Under the pieces are notes generated by a model, which saw only the letters and a list, made by a program, of their open reading frames with translations, was not told where the DNA came from and ran no database searches. The translations under genes and the position numbers were made by a program. This document shows positions 24,981 to 35,604 of a DNA stretch of 64,000 nucleotides, one piece after another. The DNA is from Cunninghamia lanceolata. Its lineage: Eukaryota > Streptophyta > Pinopsida > Cupressales > Cupressaceae. Location of the stretch: assembly GCA_027924645.1 (NCBI GenBank), contig BSBN01000140.1:9120501-9184500 (forward strand), read 5' to 3'. The first letter of the stretch is position 1. Each line of letters opens with the position of its first letter.

Positions 24981-25328
24981 TTTGTATTGGGGTGCAAGAT
25001 GATTGTTGAGCGTGCTTATACAACCTTTGGTGCACCTGCTTTTCAACCTCCATTTTTTTTTTCATTTGGTGTGTCTGATGTCATGAAGGCATGTCATCTG
25101 TAGTCTTTAGGCACGTGAGGTGAGGGAGGGGTGCACTTATACAAACAATTCATCTTTCCTTTTCTTAGGTGCATTAGGTGACATTTAGGTGTGTCCATGG
25201 TCTATTCTTTTAAACTTGTTTCTTCTTATGGCGCCCTTGATGGAATAGGCACATGCCTGTAGTCTTGAATTCAACATTGCTTGTTATGGCGTGCCTATTT
25301 GGTCCATGGTGCGCTAATCCATTGCTAT
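24981..25328. repeat. 'aggcgtgcc' degenerate repeat field, part 1
   Basis: Spaced short motifs such as GGCACGTGAGG, AGGTGCATTAGG, GGCGTGCC and GGTGCGC recur at irregular intervals of roughly 40-90 bases. The field continues at 40826-41404 and 42831-43215, on the far sides of two insertions. The unit is too degraded to define exactly. Confidence 0.5.
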
Positions 25329-25646
25329 TACCTTGTAATGTCCCCAATTGGTGCTTAGCCAAGTCATGAACAATTAGCCTATTTTTGAGTTTTTCCGTAG
25401 TAGGCTAATTGGGGTATAAGGGAGAACTCCAAAGTTCTTGGAGAGCACTGGGTCAGCCTTGCAGAGCGATTGTTCATGGTTTTGAGTTTAGTTGGTTAGA
25501 TGGAGCTTTTTGATGCTTTCAGAATCGATTTTCGACCTTTGGGGACCTCTCCAAACTTCTTGGAGGAGCAGGCTATTTTTAGAAAGTCACCTTGTTGCCT
25601 CCAATCATCGTCCCAAGTCTTTAGTATCCTGTTGGTATGATCAAAA

Positions 25647-26858
25647 TGTAATGACCCATTTTTGACACATGGTTAGTCCATCATGGAGTTCCCGTGGGCT
25701 AGCAGTTTGGTTAGGGAACTGTGGTTAGTTGGCACTGGAGGTCCTTGGCAGTGTCGGTGTTATGGTTTGCATTCAGTGGATCCAGTTGGCAACCTCGTGG
25801 TAGGCTCAGTGGGCTCTTGGTCGTTACTTACTATTTTTAGTAAGTTCGGGTACTGTATCGGTTCGAAATTTTCAGAGTTGGATCAAATGCGTTTCGTCGA
25901 GACCTTTCTAGCAAGCTAAAGATCAATGAATTCCGTCACCGTCTTCATATTTATTTTAAAGTCCGAAGATTTATTAATTAATATTAATATGGACTTTATT
26001 AGTGAAGGTATCCCATAGGTGTGAAAGATCACCCAACGGTGCCATTGTGAGTGGATGCATCCGGCATTCATAGTTGTGCTACAATGAGGCTACGAAATGA
26101 AGTAATGAGCTGATTTGATATATTTACTGATAAAGAATGTTTAATCTGATGGTGGGAGTGTGAGTAGTTGCTGATAGGAGTGTTTGTGGGATAGTTTTGA
26201 AGTAGCTGTACCTTTCTTGCTGCTGGCCGTACTCTTGGTGGTTGGCCGTACCTCATGGGAGGTTGTTTGTGATTAGTTTTGAGGTTGTTTGCATGTTGGA
26301 GAGGGGTCGCCTACCCTTGGAGATAGCTGTTGTTTGTGTTCAGAGTTGTGTAGGGGGATATTCAGCTTGTTGTGAGCAGATTTGTACCCTCAGCCAGGTC
26401 GTACCATGTACCTGTGAGGTGTGGGTTTATTGGAGACTTCTTTCTACTCTTTGTAGCCTCTTGTATGGTCTTAGAGTGGTATTTCAGACTGACTTGTTTG
26501 TTGATATCAGTTGTATAATCACTCTGTAACATTTATGAAGTTTTGAGCAATTCCAGCCATACCCACTTGCTGGTCCATTTCCGACGGTAAGACCAAGTTG
26601 CATATTTTCATATGGGTATGTAATTGTAATTGTTTTCTGGCTATTCTACTATCTGGGTTGTCATTACTTTCTTCAGATTCATTGTATATTTTCTAGGTTT
26701 CTGTTATATGCACAATATTGTGTGCTCCGACACTACATCTGCAGGAAAACATTAAACCCCCTTTTGCATCTTCTGTCTATCTAAAAGAACACAAAAAATC
26801 TAAAAAAAATCACACAAATAAAGATTTAAAAATATATAGACAGGTACGGCACATTACA
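25647..26858 (+). repeat. E2 5' LTR (with 266-bp deletion)
   Basis: 1,212 bp, TGTAATGACCC to TTACA. Relative to the 3' LTR it lacks 266 bp, joined at an ATTA present on both sides of the missing segment. That segment includes an ATATAAGG motif, a plausible TATA box. This copy may therefore have lost its promoter. Confidence 0.93.
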
Positions 26859-26859
26859 G

Positions 26860-26871
26860 TGGTATCAGAGC
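26860..26871 (+). promoter_or_regulatory. E2 primer binding site (initiator Met tRNA)
   Basis: TGGTATCAGAGC, one base after the LTR, is the perfect standard plant primer binding site for initiator methionine tRNA. Confidence 0.93.
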
Positions 26872-26927
26872 TAAAGATCTTGCCATCTTGTGAGTTCAGT
26901 TTTGACATGCAGAAGTAAAAATGAGAC

Positions 26928-28940
26928 ATGCGACCTACAGATAGATATCCTTTCAGAAACACAAGGGCAAGACAAGAAACACAGGATCTGCAGTTGGTTA
27001 TTCCAGAGAATCCAGTACCCATAACAGATCCTTTTGAGTCAGATCCAGAGATAGAGGTAGCAGCTTCTGAGGACGATTCTCAGGTATCCCAGACAGACCC
27101 ATTTTCTGGAGAGCTTCCACCAGTTATAGGTCCTACAGGAGAGATGGGTGACAGGGAAGAACCGGAACTTAGTGCGCGTGATATTTTGATCGCACTCACT
27201 CGAGAGATGAGGGAGTCTTGACGAGAGATGGTAGAGGCATAGGCCGAGTTGACACATGCCATCGAATGGTTGGGTAATGACATGGACAATCACCGTGATA
27301 GGAATAGGTACAATGGAGGTGACAGGAACAGGTACCACGGAGGTGACCGAAATAGATACAACGGAGGTGATAGGAATAGGTACCAGGACGGTGATAGAAA
27401 CAGACATGATGGAGGAGAAAGGAATAGGAATGATGGGAATGATAGGTACAATGGTGACAGGAATCGGGGAGAACGGAATAATGGGGACAGGAATCATGAT
27501 GATAGACGCAGGGATAGAGATGATGAGGATGAGGCTTCGGTTAACCACCGAAGGGCTCCGCAGTTCACTGCAGGTGATAGACCTGGCATCCCGATATTTG
27601 CTCCCAGGAACCAAGTTCCTGAACATGATCCCACTCAGGCGGAGTTGCAGGATGAGATTCTGAGGGACTGGAGAGCATCCAGTGAGGATTTCAGAAATGC
27701 GATGACATTTACTAAATATTCTGAAATGAGGATTAGGTGTAAACCCTGGAGGGGAGGTAGATCACAGAACTGAAAACTATAGAGGAAAGTGAGTAAGATG
27801 ACACTTCCTTACTTCGACGGATTGGGTAAGACCACCGCGAGAGTTTGGGTCCAGAAATTAGACAGCTACTTGCAGATTAGTCCCATGCCAGAGGAGGACA
27901 CTATTACATATGTAGCTTTACACTTGGAGGGGACTACTCACAAATGGTGGAGTAACGGGAAGGTCACACTGGGTCACGATCAGGTCACTTCATATGTGGA
28001 GTTTATAGCGAGACTGATCGATAGGTTCGATAAAAAGGACCCAGAGTTACAGTTCAAGGAGTTGACTCAGTTGAGATAGAGCGGATCAATAGACTCTTAC
28101 ATTGCTGATTTCCAGGATATATCCATTATGGTTCCGGATATTACTGAGCGCAGATTGGTTGTTCTTTTCATTGACGGATTGTCAGATCAACTTCGTGGTT
28201 GGGTGAAGGGTTTTGACCCTACTACACTCCAGGAGGCCATGAAGAAAGCCCGGGATATGGAGTCATCAGTTTGGAGAAATAAGTTTCAATCCAAAGGGTT
28301 TCCGCCAAGGAGAGATAAGGAGAGAGATAGGAGACCATTTTAGAGAGATGCAGGACAACAGCATAGGAATTCTTCCCGATTGGACAGCGATCAGCTAAAT
28401 GACTTGAGGAGGAAGAAGCTTTGCTTTCAGTGTCGTGAGCCTTGGGATCCTAAGCACAAGTGTGCTGCCCAAGGAAAGGCCAAACAGTTAGAGTACTTTT
28501 CAGCCGATGAGTCTGTTGATGAGGAGCCCCACTCGGATTACAATTCAGAGGCCGAGGGTGCAGAATCAGAGGGTTTAGGGGAAGCATCAAATAGAGAGGA
28601 TGACTTAGCTCTACCTACAGCACGTATCACGAGTATCGAGAAGGAAGGGTCATTCAAGATACGAGGAGTACTGAGCGGGCAGCGATGTATTGCTTTACTT
28701 GACACAGGTGCCACTCATAACTTCATAGATGAGGGTTTGGTCACCAAGAGAGGGCTGAAAACGGAGGAATTTGAGGGCTTTAAGGTGAAGGTTGCAGATG
28801 GTTTTGTACTCACCTGCACTAGGAGGATACCCAATCTATCAATCCAGCTGAACAAATACACTTGCCAATCAGAGTTCTATGTGGTCGGCATGGGTGAGAT
28901 GGACATTGTGTTGGGTATGACGTGGTTGAATGATAATTGA
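26928..28940 (+). pseudogene. E2 gag-protease, with stop codons
   Basis: One reading frame spans the region from the ATG at 26928. Order: an acidic N-terminus, a basic and acidic repeat block (about 27290-27530), the gag core with a W-rich segment near 27850-28250, a zinc knuckle CFQCREPWDPKHKC near 28424, and the protease active site LLDTGATHNFID near 28695. Stops lie at 27219 (TGA), 27240 (TAG), 27771 (TGA), 27780 (TAG), 28077 (TAG) and 28341 (TAG). E1 has glutamine opposite 28077. A one-base insertion near 28935 shifts the frame at the protease end, so gag-protease and RT are now in different frames. Confidence 0.9.
27290..27530 (+). repeat. 24-bp tandem repeat coding GGDRNRY units in gag
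   Basis: About five copies of a 24-base unit encode eight-residue repeats such as GGDRNRYN, followed by looser D-, R-, N- and G-rich sequence. The product would be a highly charged, probably disordered and possibly RNA-binding region between the gag N-terminus and core. The corresponding part of E1 shows nothing similar. Confidence 0.85.
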
Positions 28941-29079
28941 GGAGTTCACACTCAACTTGCGAACGATGGAAATGAAGTTTGAGGTGGACGGAGTTAGACA
29001 TGTGCTCAGAGGCATTTCAGATGGGGGGTTGAGAGTTGTTTCTCTGAAGTGGATGGAGCGATTGATTCGTCATGATTAG

Positions 29080-31233
29080 GTGGAGTGGGCAGTTGAGGTT
29101 ATAGTGATGCCTGCAGTAGATCAGCAGAAGCATGCGTATCCTCCTGACATACAGTCTATACTTACTAAACACACTAAAGTGTTTAGTGATATTCCACCAG
29201 GCAAGCCTCCTGATAGAGGCTTTGAGCATGTGATCGAGTTGGAGGAGCGTGCTAAGCCAGTAATCACGACACCTTACAGGCACCCAAAGAGGTATAAGGA
29301 TGAGATCGAGAAGGCTATCAAAGAGCTTCTCGAGATGGGTCACATCAGGCCTAGTAAGAGTCCGTTTGCATCATCTGTGGTATTGGTAAAGAAAAAGGAT
29401 GGGACTCTTAGAATGTGTATCGATTACAAGGAAATCAATAAGAAAACAATCAAGAATAGGTACCCAATTCCCAGAATCGATGAGCTGATTGATGAGTTGC
29501 ACGGGGCCTGTTACTTCTCCAAGATCGATTTGAGATCTGGCCACCATCAAATACGGCTCAGAGATGAGGATGTGGAGAAGACAACATTCAGGTGTCATTA
29601 TGGGCACTTTAAGTTCCTGGTCATGCCATTCGGTTTGACCAATGCACCAGCTACCTTCCAGTCCTGTATGAACAAGGTATTCAGAGAGCAGTTGAGGAGA
29701 TTTGTGCTAATTTTCTTTGATATACTGATTTACAGGACATGGGAAGAGCATCTGAAACACATTGACATTGTCCTAAGCATTTTGGAGGGAGAGTCGTATG
29801 CCAAAATGTCAAAGTGTGAGTTTGGGATGACTGAGTTGCTTTACTTGGGTCATATCATTAGTGTTGGTAGTGTGAAGGTAGACCCGAAAAAGATTCGGGC
29901 AATTGTGGATTGGCCACCACCAAAAAATCTCTCATATCTTAAGGGATTCCTTGGCCTTCGTGGATATTACCACCAGTTTGTGAAGGGTTTCTCTCAATCA
30001 GCTGCTTCCCTTACTGATTTGACTCGTAAGGATGCCTTCAGTTGGTCTGATAAGGCACAGGAGTGTTTTGACAGGTTCAAACAGATCATGAGTACGTGCC
30101 CTGTGTTAGCCATCCTTGATTTCAGCAAGCCTTTCGAGCTACAGTGTGATACCTCGGGTGTAGGCATTGGTGCAGTAATCATGCAGGATAAGCACCCCAT
30201 TGCATTTGAGAGTAGGAAGTTGAGGGGTGTGGAGAGGAGTTACAGCATATATGACAAGGAGATGTTAGCCATCATGCATGCACTGGCTATGTTCAGACAG
30301 TACCTGGTGGGCAGCAAATTTGTGGTTAAGACGGATCACAACAGTCTGAAGCATTTCCTTGGGCAGAAGGATCTGAATGAGAGGCAACAAAAGTGGGTCA
30401 GCAAGTTACAGGCCTACGACTTTGACATAGTTTATGTCAAGGGAAAGAAGAATGTTGTTGCCGACGCGTTATCTAGGAGGCCTCATTTGTGTGCACTAGG
30501 TGCTATTGCTGATGATTGGAGAGAGTTGATTTCAGCAGAGTATGCCAAGGATGAGTGGGCTACTGGAGTGATTGATGGCACCATCAAAGATGACAGGTAC
30601 ACAATGGTAAATGATTTGATCATTTACAAGGACAAGATTTTCTTGGTGTCGGGTTCACAGATGAAGCAAAAAGTTTTGAGGGCATTTCATGACTTGCCTA
30701 TGGCAGGGCATCCAGGATACTTCAAAACTTACAGACATGTCAGAGAGAGGTTCACCTGGAAGGGCCTCAAGATCGAGGTGATGCAGTATGTGAGAGAGTG
30801 CTCAATATGTCAGCAGAACAAACAAGAGCACTCGCTTCCAGGAGGTTTATTGCAAGCCCTGCCCATTCCTGACAAGAAGTGGGACAACATTTCTATGGAC
30901 TTTATCATAGGGTTACCTAGAGTTCAAGGCAGGGATTGTATTTATGTGGTAGTGGACAGATCGACGAAGTATGCACACTTCTTCGCTATTCCTACCACTT
31001 ATACTGCAGCTCAGGTTGCAGAGTTGTTCTTTCGTGAGGTATTTCGACTTCATGGGTTGCCGAGGAGTATCGTCAGTGACAGGGACAACAGGTTCCTCAG
31101 TAATTTTTGGCAGGAGCTCTTCAGGTTGTCAGGGACAGAGCTCACACCCAGTACAAGTTATCACCCCCAGACTGATGGACAAACGGAGATAGTGAATAAG
31201 TGGGTGGAAGGATACCTCCGGAACTGTGAATAA
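29080..31233 (+). pseudogene. E2 pol: reverse transcriptase, RNase H, integrase core
   Basis: The longest frame in the window (717 codons). RT spans roughly residues 30-270, with KKKDGTLRMCIDY and MPFGLTNAPATFQ. The catalytic motif reads VLIFFDILIY instead of the usual FFDDILIYS pattern, so one catalytic aspartate and a following serine codon are missing. RNase H follows (LQCDTSG, YDKEMLAI, KTDHNSL). Integrase has the HHCC finger ending CSICQQ and the DDE residues at codons 30898 (D), 31078 (D) and 31186 (E). A 34-bp tandem duplication right after the glutamate shifts the frame and ends the ORF. The protein would copy and insert the element, but this copy is inactive. Confidence 0.93.
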
Positions 31234-31259
31234 GTGGGTGGAAGGATACCTCCGGAACT
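31192..31259 (+). repeat. 34-bp tandem duplication in the integrase
   Basis: The unit beginning GTGAATAAGTGGGTGGAAGG and ending CCTCCGGAACT occurs at 31192-31225 and again, identical, at 31226-31259. Its length is not a multiple of three, so it shifts the frame and creates a TAA in the second copy. Perfect identity suggests it is young compared with the substitutions around it. Confidence 0.97.
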
Positions 31260-31804
31260 ATGTTTCAGGGCAGCAGAAGGCATGGGTTAGGTGGCTTCAC
31301 ATGGGGGAGTATTGCTACAATTCCACTTACCACATGTCCATTCAGATGTCACCCTTCATGGCGTTGTATGGTTATGAGGCACTGAGCTTTGTTGATTTAC
31401 TGTTTGGTGATAGCAGGGTGCTGAAGGCCAAAGACTTCCTTCAGGAGAGTCAGGATATCATGAGGGCATTGAAGGAAAACATACATAAGGCTCAGAATCA
31501 ACAAAATCAGTATGCAGATCAGCAGAGGACTGAGCGATCATTTGAGGTCGGTGACATGGTTTACCTCATGCTGCAACCTTACAGGCAATCTACTCTCAAG
31601 AAGAGTGGAGCGGAGAAGTTGAAGCCACGGTATTATGGACCCTTTTGGTTCACCAGGAGGATTGGTGAGGTGGCTTATGAGTTGAAGTTACCAGCAGGAA
31701 GCAGGGTACATAATGTGTTCCATGTTTCTCGCCTCAAGAAGGCACTGGGGCACAAGGTGACACCTTCAGTTGAGTTGCCCCCCTCGATGAAGAGGGGAAG
31801 TTGA
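31226..31804 (+). pseudogene. E2 pol: integrase C-terminal part
   Basis: Continues the integrase after the duplication, in the shifted frame. It includes WVRWLHMGEYCYN, SPFMALYGYE and the C-terminal FHVSRLKKALGHK. A one-base loss in a run of C near 31780 shifts the frame again and ends this frame at TGA 31802-31804, within the linker to the chromodomain. Confidence 0.9.
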
Positions 31805-31986
31805 TATTGGTACCCGAGGCAATCATTGACACCAGGGATCGCAATTTGAGGAGGGTTATCAGAGAGTACCTGGTCAAATGGAAAAATCTGCCGGTTGAGG
31901 ATGCTACGTGGGAGAACGAGCGGATTCTGGAGCATCTTGAGCTGAGATTGCTTGAGGCAAGCAATCTTAGGGAGGGCGGACTGTAA
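31801..31986 (+). pseudogene. E2 chromodomain tail
   Basis: Encodes the chromodomain-like end of the polyprotein, with EYLVKWKNLPVEDATWENE near 31867-31923. This tail defines the chromovirus branch of Ty3/gypsy. Its stop codon TAA uses the first bases of the 3' LTR, so the coding region overlaps the polypurine tract and LTR head. Confidence 0.85.
31966..31980 (+). promoter_or_regulatory. E2 polypurine tract
   Basis: The purine-rich run TTAGGGAGGGCGGA lies immediately before the 3' LTR and inside the last codons of pol. E1 has the comparable GGGAGAGCGGT at the same place. Confidence 0.7.
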
Positions 31987-33445
31987 TGTTCCCTTCTTGA
32001 CACATGGTTAGTCCATCATGGAGTTCCCATGGGCTAGCAGTTTGGTTAGGGAACTGTGGTTAGTTGGCTCTGGAGGTCCTTGGCAGTGTCGGAGTTATAG
32101 TTCGCATTCAATGGATCCAGTTGGCAACCTCGTGGTGGGCTCAGTGGGCTCTTGGTCGTTACTATTTTTAGTAAGTTCGGGTACTGTGTCGGTTCGGAAT
32201 TTTCAGAGTTGGATCAGATGCGTTTCGTCGAGACCTTTCCGGCAAGCTAAAGATCAGTGAATTCCGACACCGTCTTCATATTTATTTTAAAGTCCAAAGA
32301 TTTATTAATTAATATTAATATGGACTTTATTATATTTTGTGGGAAAAGTGAATTAATGGGAAATAAAGTCTTTTTGCAAGTTGTGACCTTGGACGCCCAT
32401 CCCTAGGCAAGTAAAAAGTGTTTTTAAATGTTAAAACTCCCTCTTGAATTCCAATGTCATCTTGGAGGGAGAATATAAGGTGTATTTGGAGCTCATTTCA
32501 TTTATGCTATGTTTATGATATTTGCTTGTGAGAGCTCTGCTAGGGTTTCTGGAGTTTGAGAATTTGTATCAGGGTATTGGAGATGAAAACCTCCATTAGT
32601 GACGGTATCCCACAGGGGTGAAAGATCACCCAACGGTGCCATTGTGAGTGGATGCATCTGGCATTCATAGTTGTGCTACAATGAGGCTACGAAATGAAGT
32701 AATGAGCTGATTTGATATATTTGTTGATAAAGAATGTTTAATCTGATGGTGGGAGTGTGAGTAGTTGCTGATAGGAGTGTTTGTGGGACAGTTTTGAAGC
32801 AGCCGTACCTTCCTTGCTGCTGGTCGTACTCTTGGTGGTTGGTCGTACCTCATGGGAGGCTGTTTGTGATTAGTATTGAGGTTGTTTGCATGTTGGAGAG
32901 GGGTCGCCTACCCTTGGAGATAGCTACTGTTTGTGTTCAGAGTTGTGTAGGAGGATATTCAGCTTGCTATGAGCAGATTTGTACCCTCAGCCAGGGCGTA
33001 CCATGTACCTGTGAGGCGTGGGTTTATTGGAGACTTCTTTCTACTCTTTGCAGCCTCTTGTATGGTCTTAGAGTGGTATTTCAGACTTCCTTGTTTGTTG
33101 ATATCAGTTGTATAATCACTTTGTAACATTTATGAAGTTTTGAGCAATTCCAGCCATACCCACTTGCTGGTCCATTTCCGACAGTAAGACCAAGTTGCAT
33201 ATTTTCATATGGGTATGTAATAGTAATTGTTTTCTGGCTATTCTACTATTTGGGTTGTCATTACTTTCTTCAGATTCATTGGATATTTTCTGGGTTTCTG
33301 TTATATGCACAATATTGTGTGCTCCGACACATCTGCAGGAAAACATTAAACCCCCTTCTGCATCTTTTGTCTAGAACACAAAAAATCTAATAAAAATCAC
33401 ACAAATAAAGATTTAAAAATATACAGACAGGTACGGCACATTACA
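31982..33445 (+). repeat. E2 3' LTR
   Basis: 1,464 bp, TGTAATGTTCCC to TTACA. It keeps the 266-bp segment lost from the 5' LTR, including the putative promoter near 32475. Confidence 0.93.
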
Positions 33446-35353
33446 CAAAATTGCAAAATTATTTCATTTTTGTGCTTTCCCCAACTCAGGGATATTATTG
33501 AGTTATTAATTTAATTATTCACTTAAGTTGTCTAATGTTGAGAATATTAAAAAGATAACTTAGTGTAATAGCTCATTTTAAAGGTTTTGAAAAGTTATTT
33601 CAAGTGGACGCCTAGGAAAGGGACCTTAACATATGGAAAATATTTATTATTCTTAAAAAAGGTGAATGTGCTCTATAAAGTTATTTATTTATTCTCAAAA
33701 AGGAGTTTTTGGAGCAAAAAGGGGAAAAATAATATTTTATTTCTCCAGAAAAGTTATAAAAGGAGGTTGAGGGCTCATTGAAAGAGTCGATGAATTTGTT
33801 TTTTCTTCTGCAATATGGAGAGAACCTAGGTTCTTCTCAAATCCCTTGAGGACGAAAACCCTCTTGAGATTGATAGTTTCGGTGGCGAAAGATCCTCCTT
33901 AGTTGGTTTGTGGTATCACTTTAGAAATCACAATGAAGTTTCAATGGAGTTTATTGTTTCTTGAGTCTTTGAGGTTTGATGATATTTATTTTGGATTGAT
34001 GTTTGATAATTTTTTTAGTGTTTGAAGATTGCTTAGCACATCCCTTGAGGGGCACACAATGTTGTAAGATAGGCATTGAGATTGGAGTATTATTAGCATT
34101 ATGCTTGGTTGTTTGAAGTTGCCCATACTTGAGATTGCTGGCCACTTCATATTGGGATGTTTTCTTATGTTTTCCTGAGATGTTAGCAATGCTTCCATGT
34201 TAGCCGATTATTCCCATATGACCAACCTTCATGAAGGCATAGGGTTTGGAGTTGAATTTAATGTATTTTCGATTGATTTGATGAAGTTTTAATAGCGCCT
34301 CACAAAGCTTTATAGCCACTTGTGTTTGTGATGTTTAGAAGAGATTTGGAGAGTGTTCTTTCTTCATGCGCTTAGGGTTTGGTGATTTTTCATGGCTGTA
34401 ACAGAGTATTTCAGTTTAGTTTCTAATGGTTTAGTGTTGTTTTCAGATTGGAAAATGTAAGTGGATGAGTTGTGATTAATTCCCTTGGTGCTTGAGGTGT
34501 TTGGTGATCATATATAGCTGTTTGGGAGCCAGGTTGAGAGGTGTTTAGATCTGCAATGACAGTAATATCAATGTTCTAGTGTGATTTCAGCGCTATTGGG
34601 ACTCCTAACTTCTTCATGTACAGTTGTGCTTCATTGGGCATGAATATGTTTGGTTTAGAATGGCCACTAATGTTGTTTCTACATGATTTTATGCTCCAAC
34701 AGTGTTGTATTTCAGTTTTATCTTTCTATGATTTGCTACAACAGTATTAATCTATTTGCAATCAGATTGTGAAGAATATATTGCAGCACTTAGTATCATT
34801 GTACTTTTATTTCATAATGCAATATCTTTGTGTTTGTAACCCCGGATGGTAGTACTGTTGATTGCTTCATGTATGTGCATTTCATATTGTAATATTCGAC
34901 GGTTTATCACCAATAATCTATAACATTCATGTTAGCCCGTTTGGCATGCACACTCTGTCAGTGGCTTTGCATTATTCACACATTCGTTGAATAAGCGTCG
35001 ATATGTCCGCTTGCTGCCTCGTGTGATTCATTTTGTATTGCATCACGCACTCCACTGAACAAGCGTAGATGTGGTTGGCTTAGCTGCCTAGTGCATACAT
35101 ATTTGTGCCTTTGCATATAACACACTCCGCTGAATAAGCGTGGCATGCGGTCTTCGTTGACGCTTGGTGTGTTTGTAATCATCCATGCATTGTGTACTTC
35201 AGTAACAAATGGATAGGAAAGAATGATCCATTGCACCATATGCTCTCACCTTGTCCACCTCAGGATCTTGGTGATTAGAAAGTGTATTCGAGACTGTTTG
35301 TGCTCTTGATTTCATTTGATAATTGTAAAATAAAAACTAGGGTTGTTATTACA

Positions 35354-35604
35354 GTGGTATCAGAGTTGGTAATCTTGCTAGCTTGTTGGGAAGCTAACCC
35401 TTGTTGCATATTTTCAGTTGCATGTTAGTGATCAGCACTTGCATGAAAGTGTTCAATTGCATAATCTTGTTTCAGCAGTTGCTTGTTAAGTTCATCTCTC
35501 CATCTAGTTGTGACAAAGAAAATCCAGAAAATTTGGTATTCACCTTCCCGTGAATCATGGTTTTAGAAATCACAGAGAAGCTTTTTAGTGCCAGAAAAAT
35601 ACGT
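35354..35604 (+). other. outer element internal stub with primer binding site
   Basis: Only 251 bp lie between the two LTR-like parts. TGGTATCAGAG at 35355-35365 matches the initiator methionine tRNA primer site, after which the match stops. No polypurine tract and no coding domain is visible, so the rest of the internal region was deleted or never present, as in small non-autonomous LTR elements. Confidence 0.75.

Larger units (their letters stand above)
25647..33445 (+). mobile_element. E2: near-complete Ty3/gypsy chromovirus, 7,799 bp
   Basis: LTRs at 25647-26858 and 31982-33445 enclose gag, protease, reverse transcriptase, RNase H, integrase and a chromodomain in the gypsy order. The target duplication CAAAA is perfect (25642-25646 and 33446-33450). 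The LTRs differ by about 50 substitutions over about 1.2 kb by eye (4-5 percent), plus a 266-bp deletion and three small indels. Stops, a tandem duplication, two frameshifts and a lost catalytic aspartate make it non-autonomous. Confidence 0.95.
25334..35353 (+). repeat. outer element 5' LTR, split by E2
   Basis: Made of 25334-25646 and 33451-35353, about 2,216 bp in total. A TATAAAAGG motif at 33755-33763 is a good candidate core promoter. Near its 3' end (about 34965-35190) are three imperfect copies of a roughly 78-bp unit containing GCTGAATAAGCGT-like sequence. It ends TTACA directly before the primer binding site. Confidence 0.85.

Noticed and set aside
27039..27626. 195-codon minus-strand ORF rich in Ile, Pro and Ser
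   Set aside because: It is the antisense shadow of the 24-bp repeat in E2 gag.
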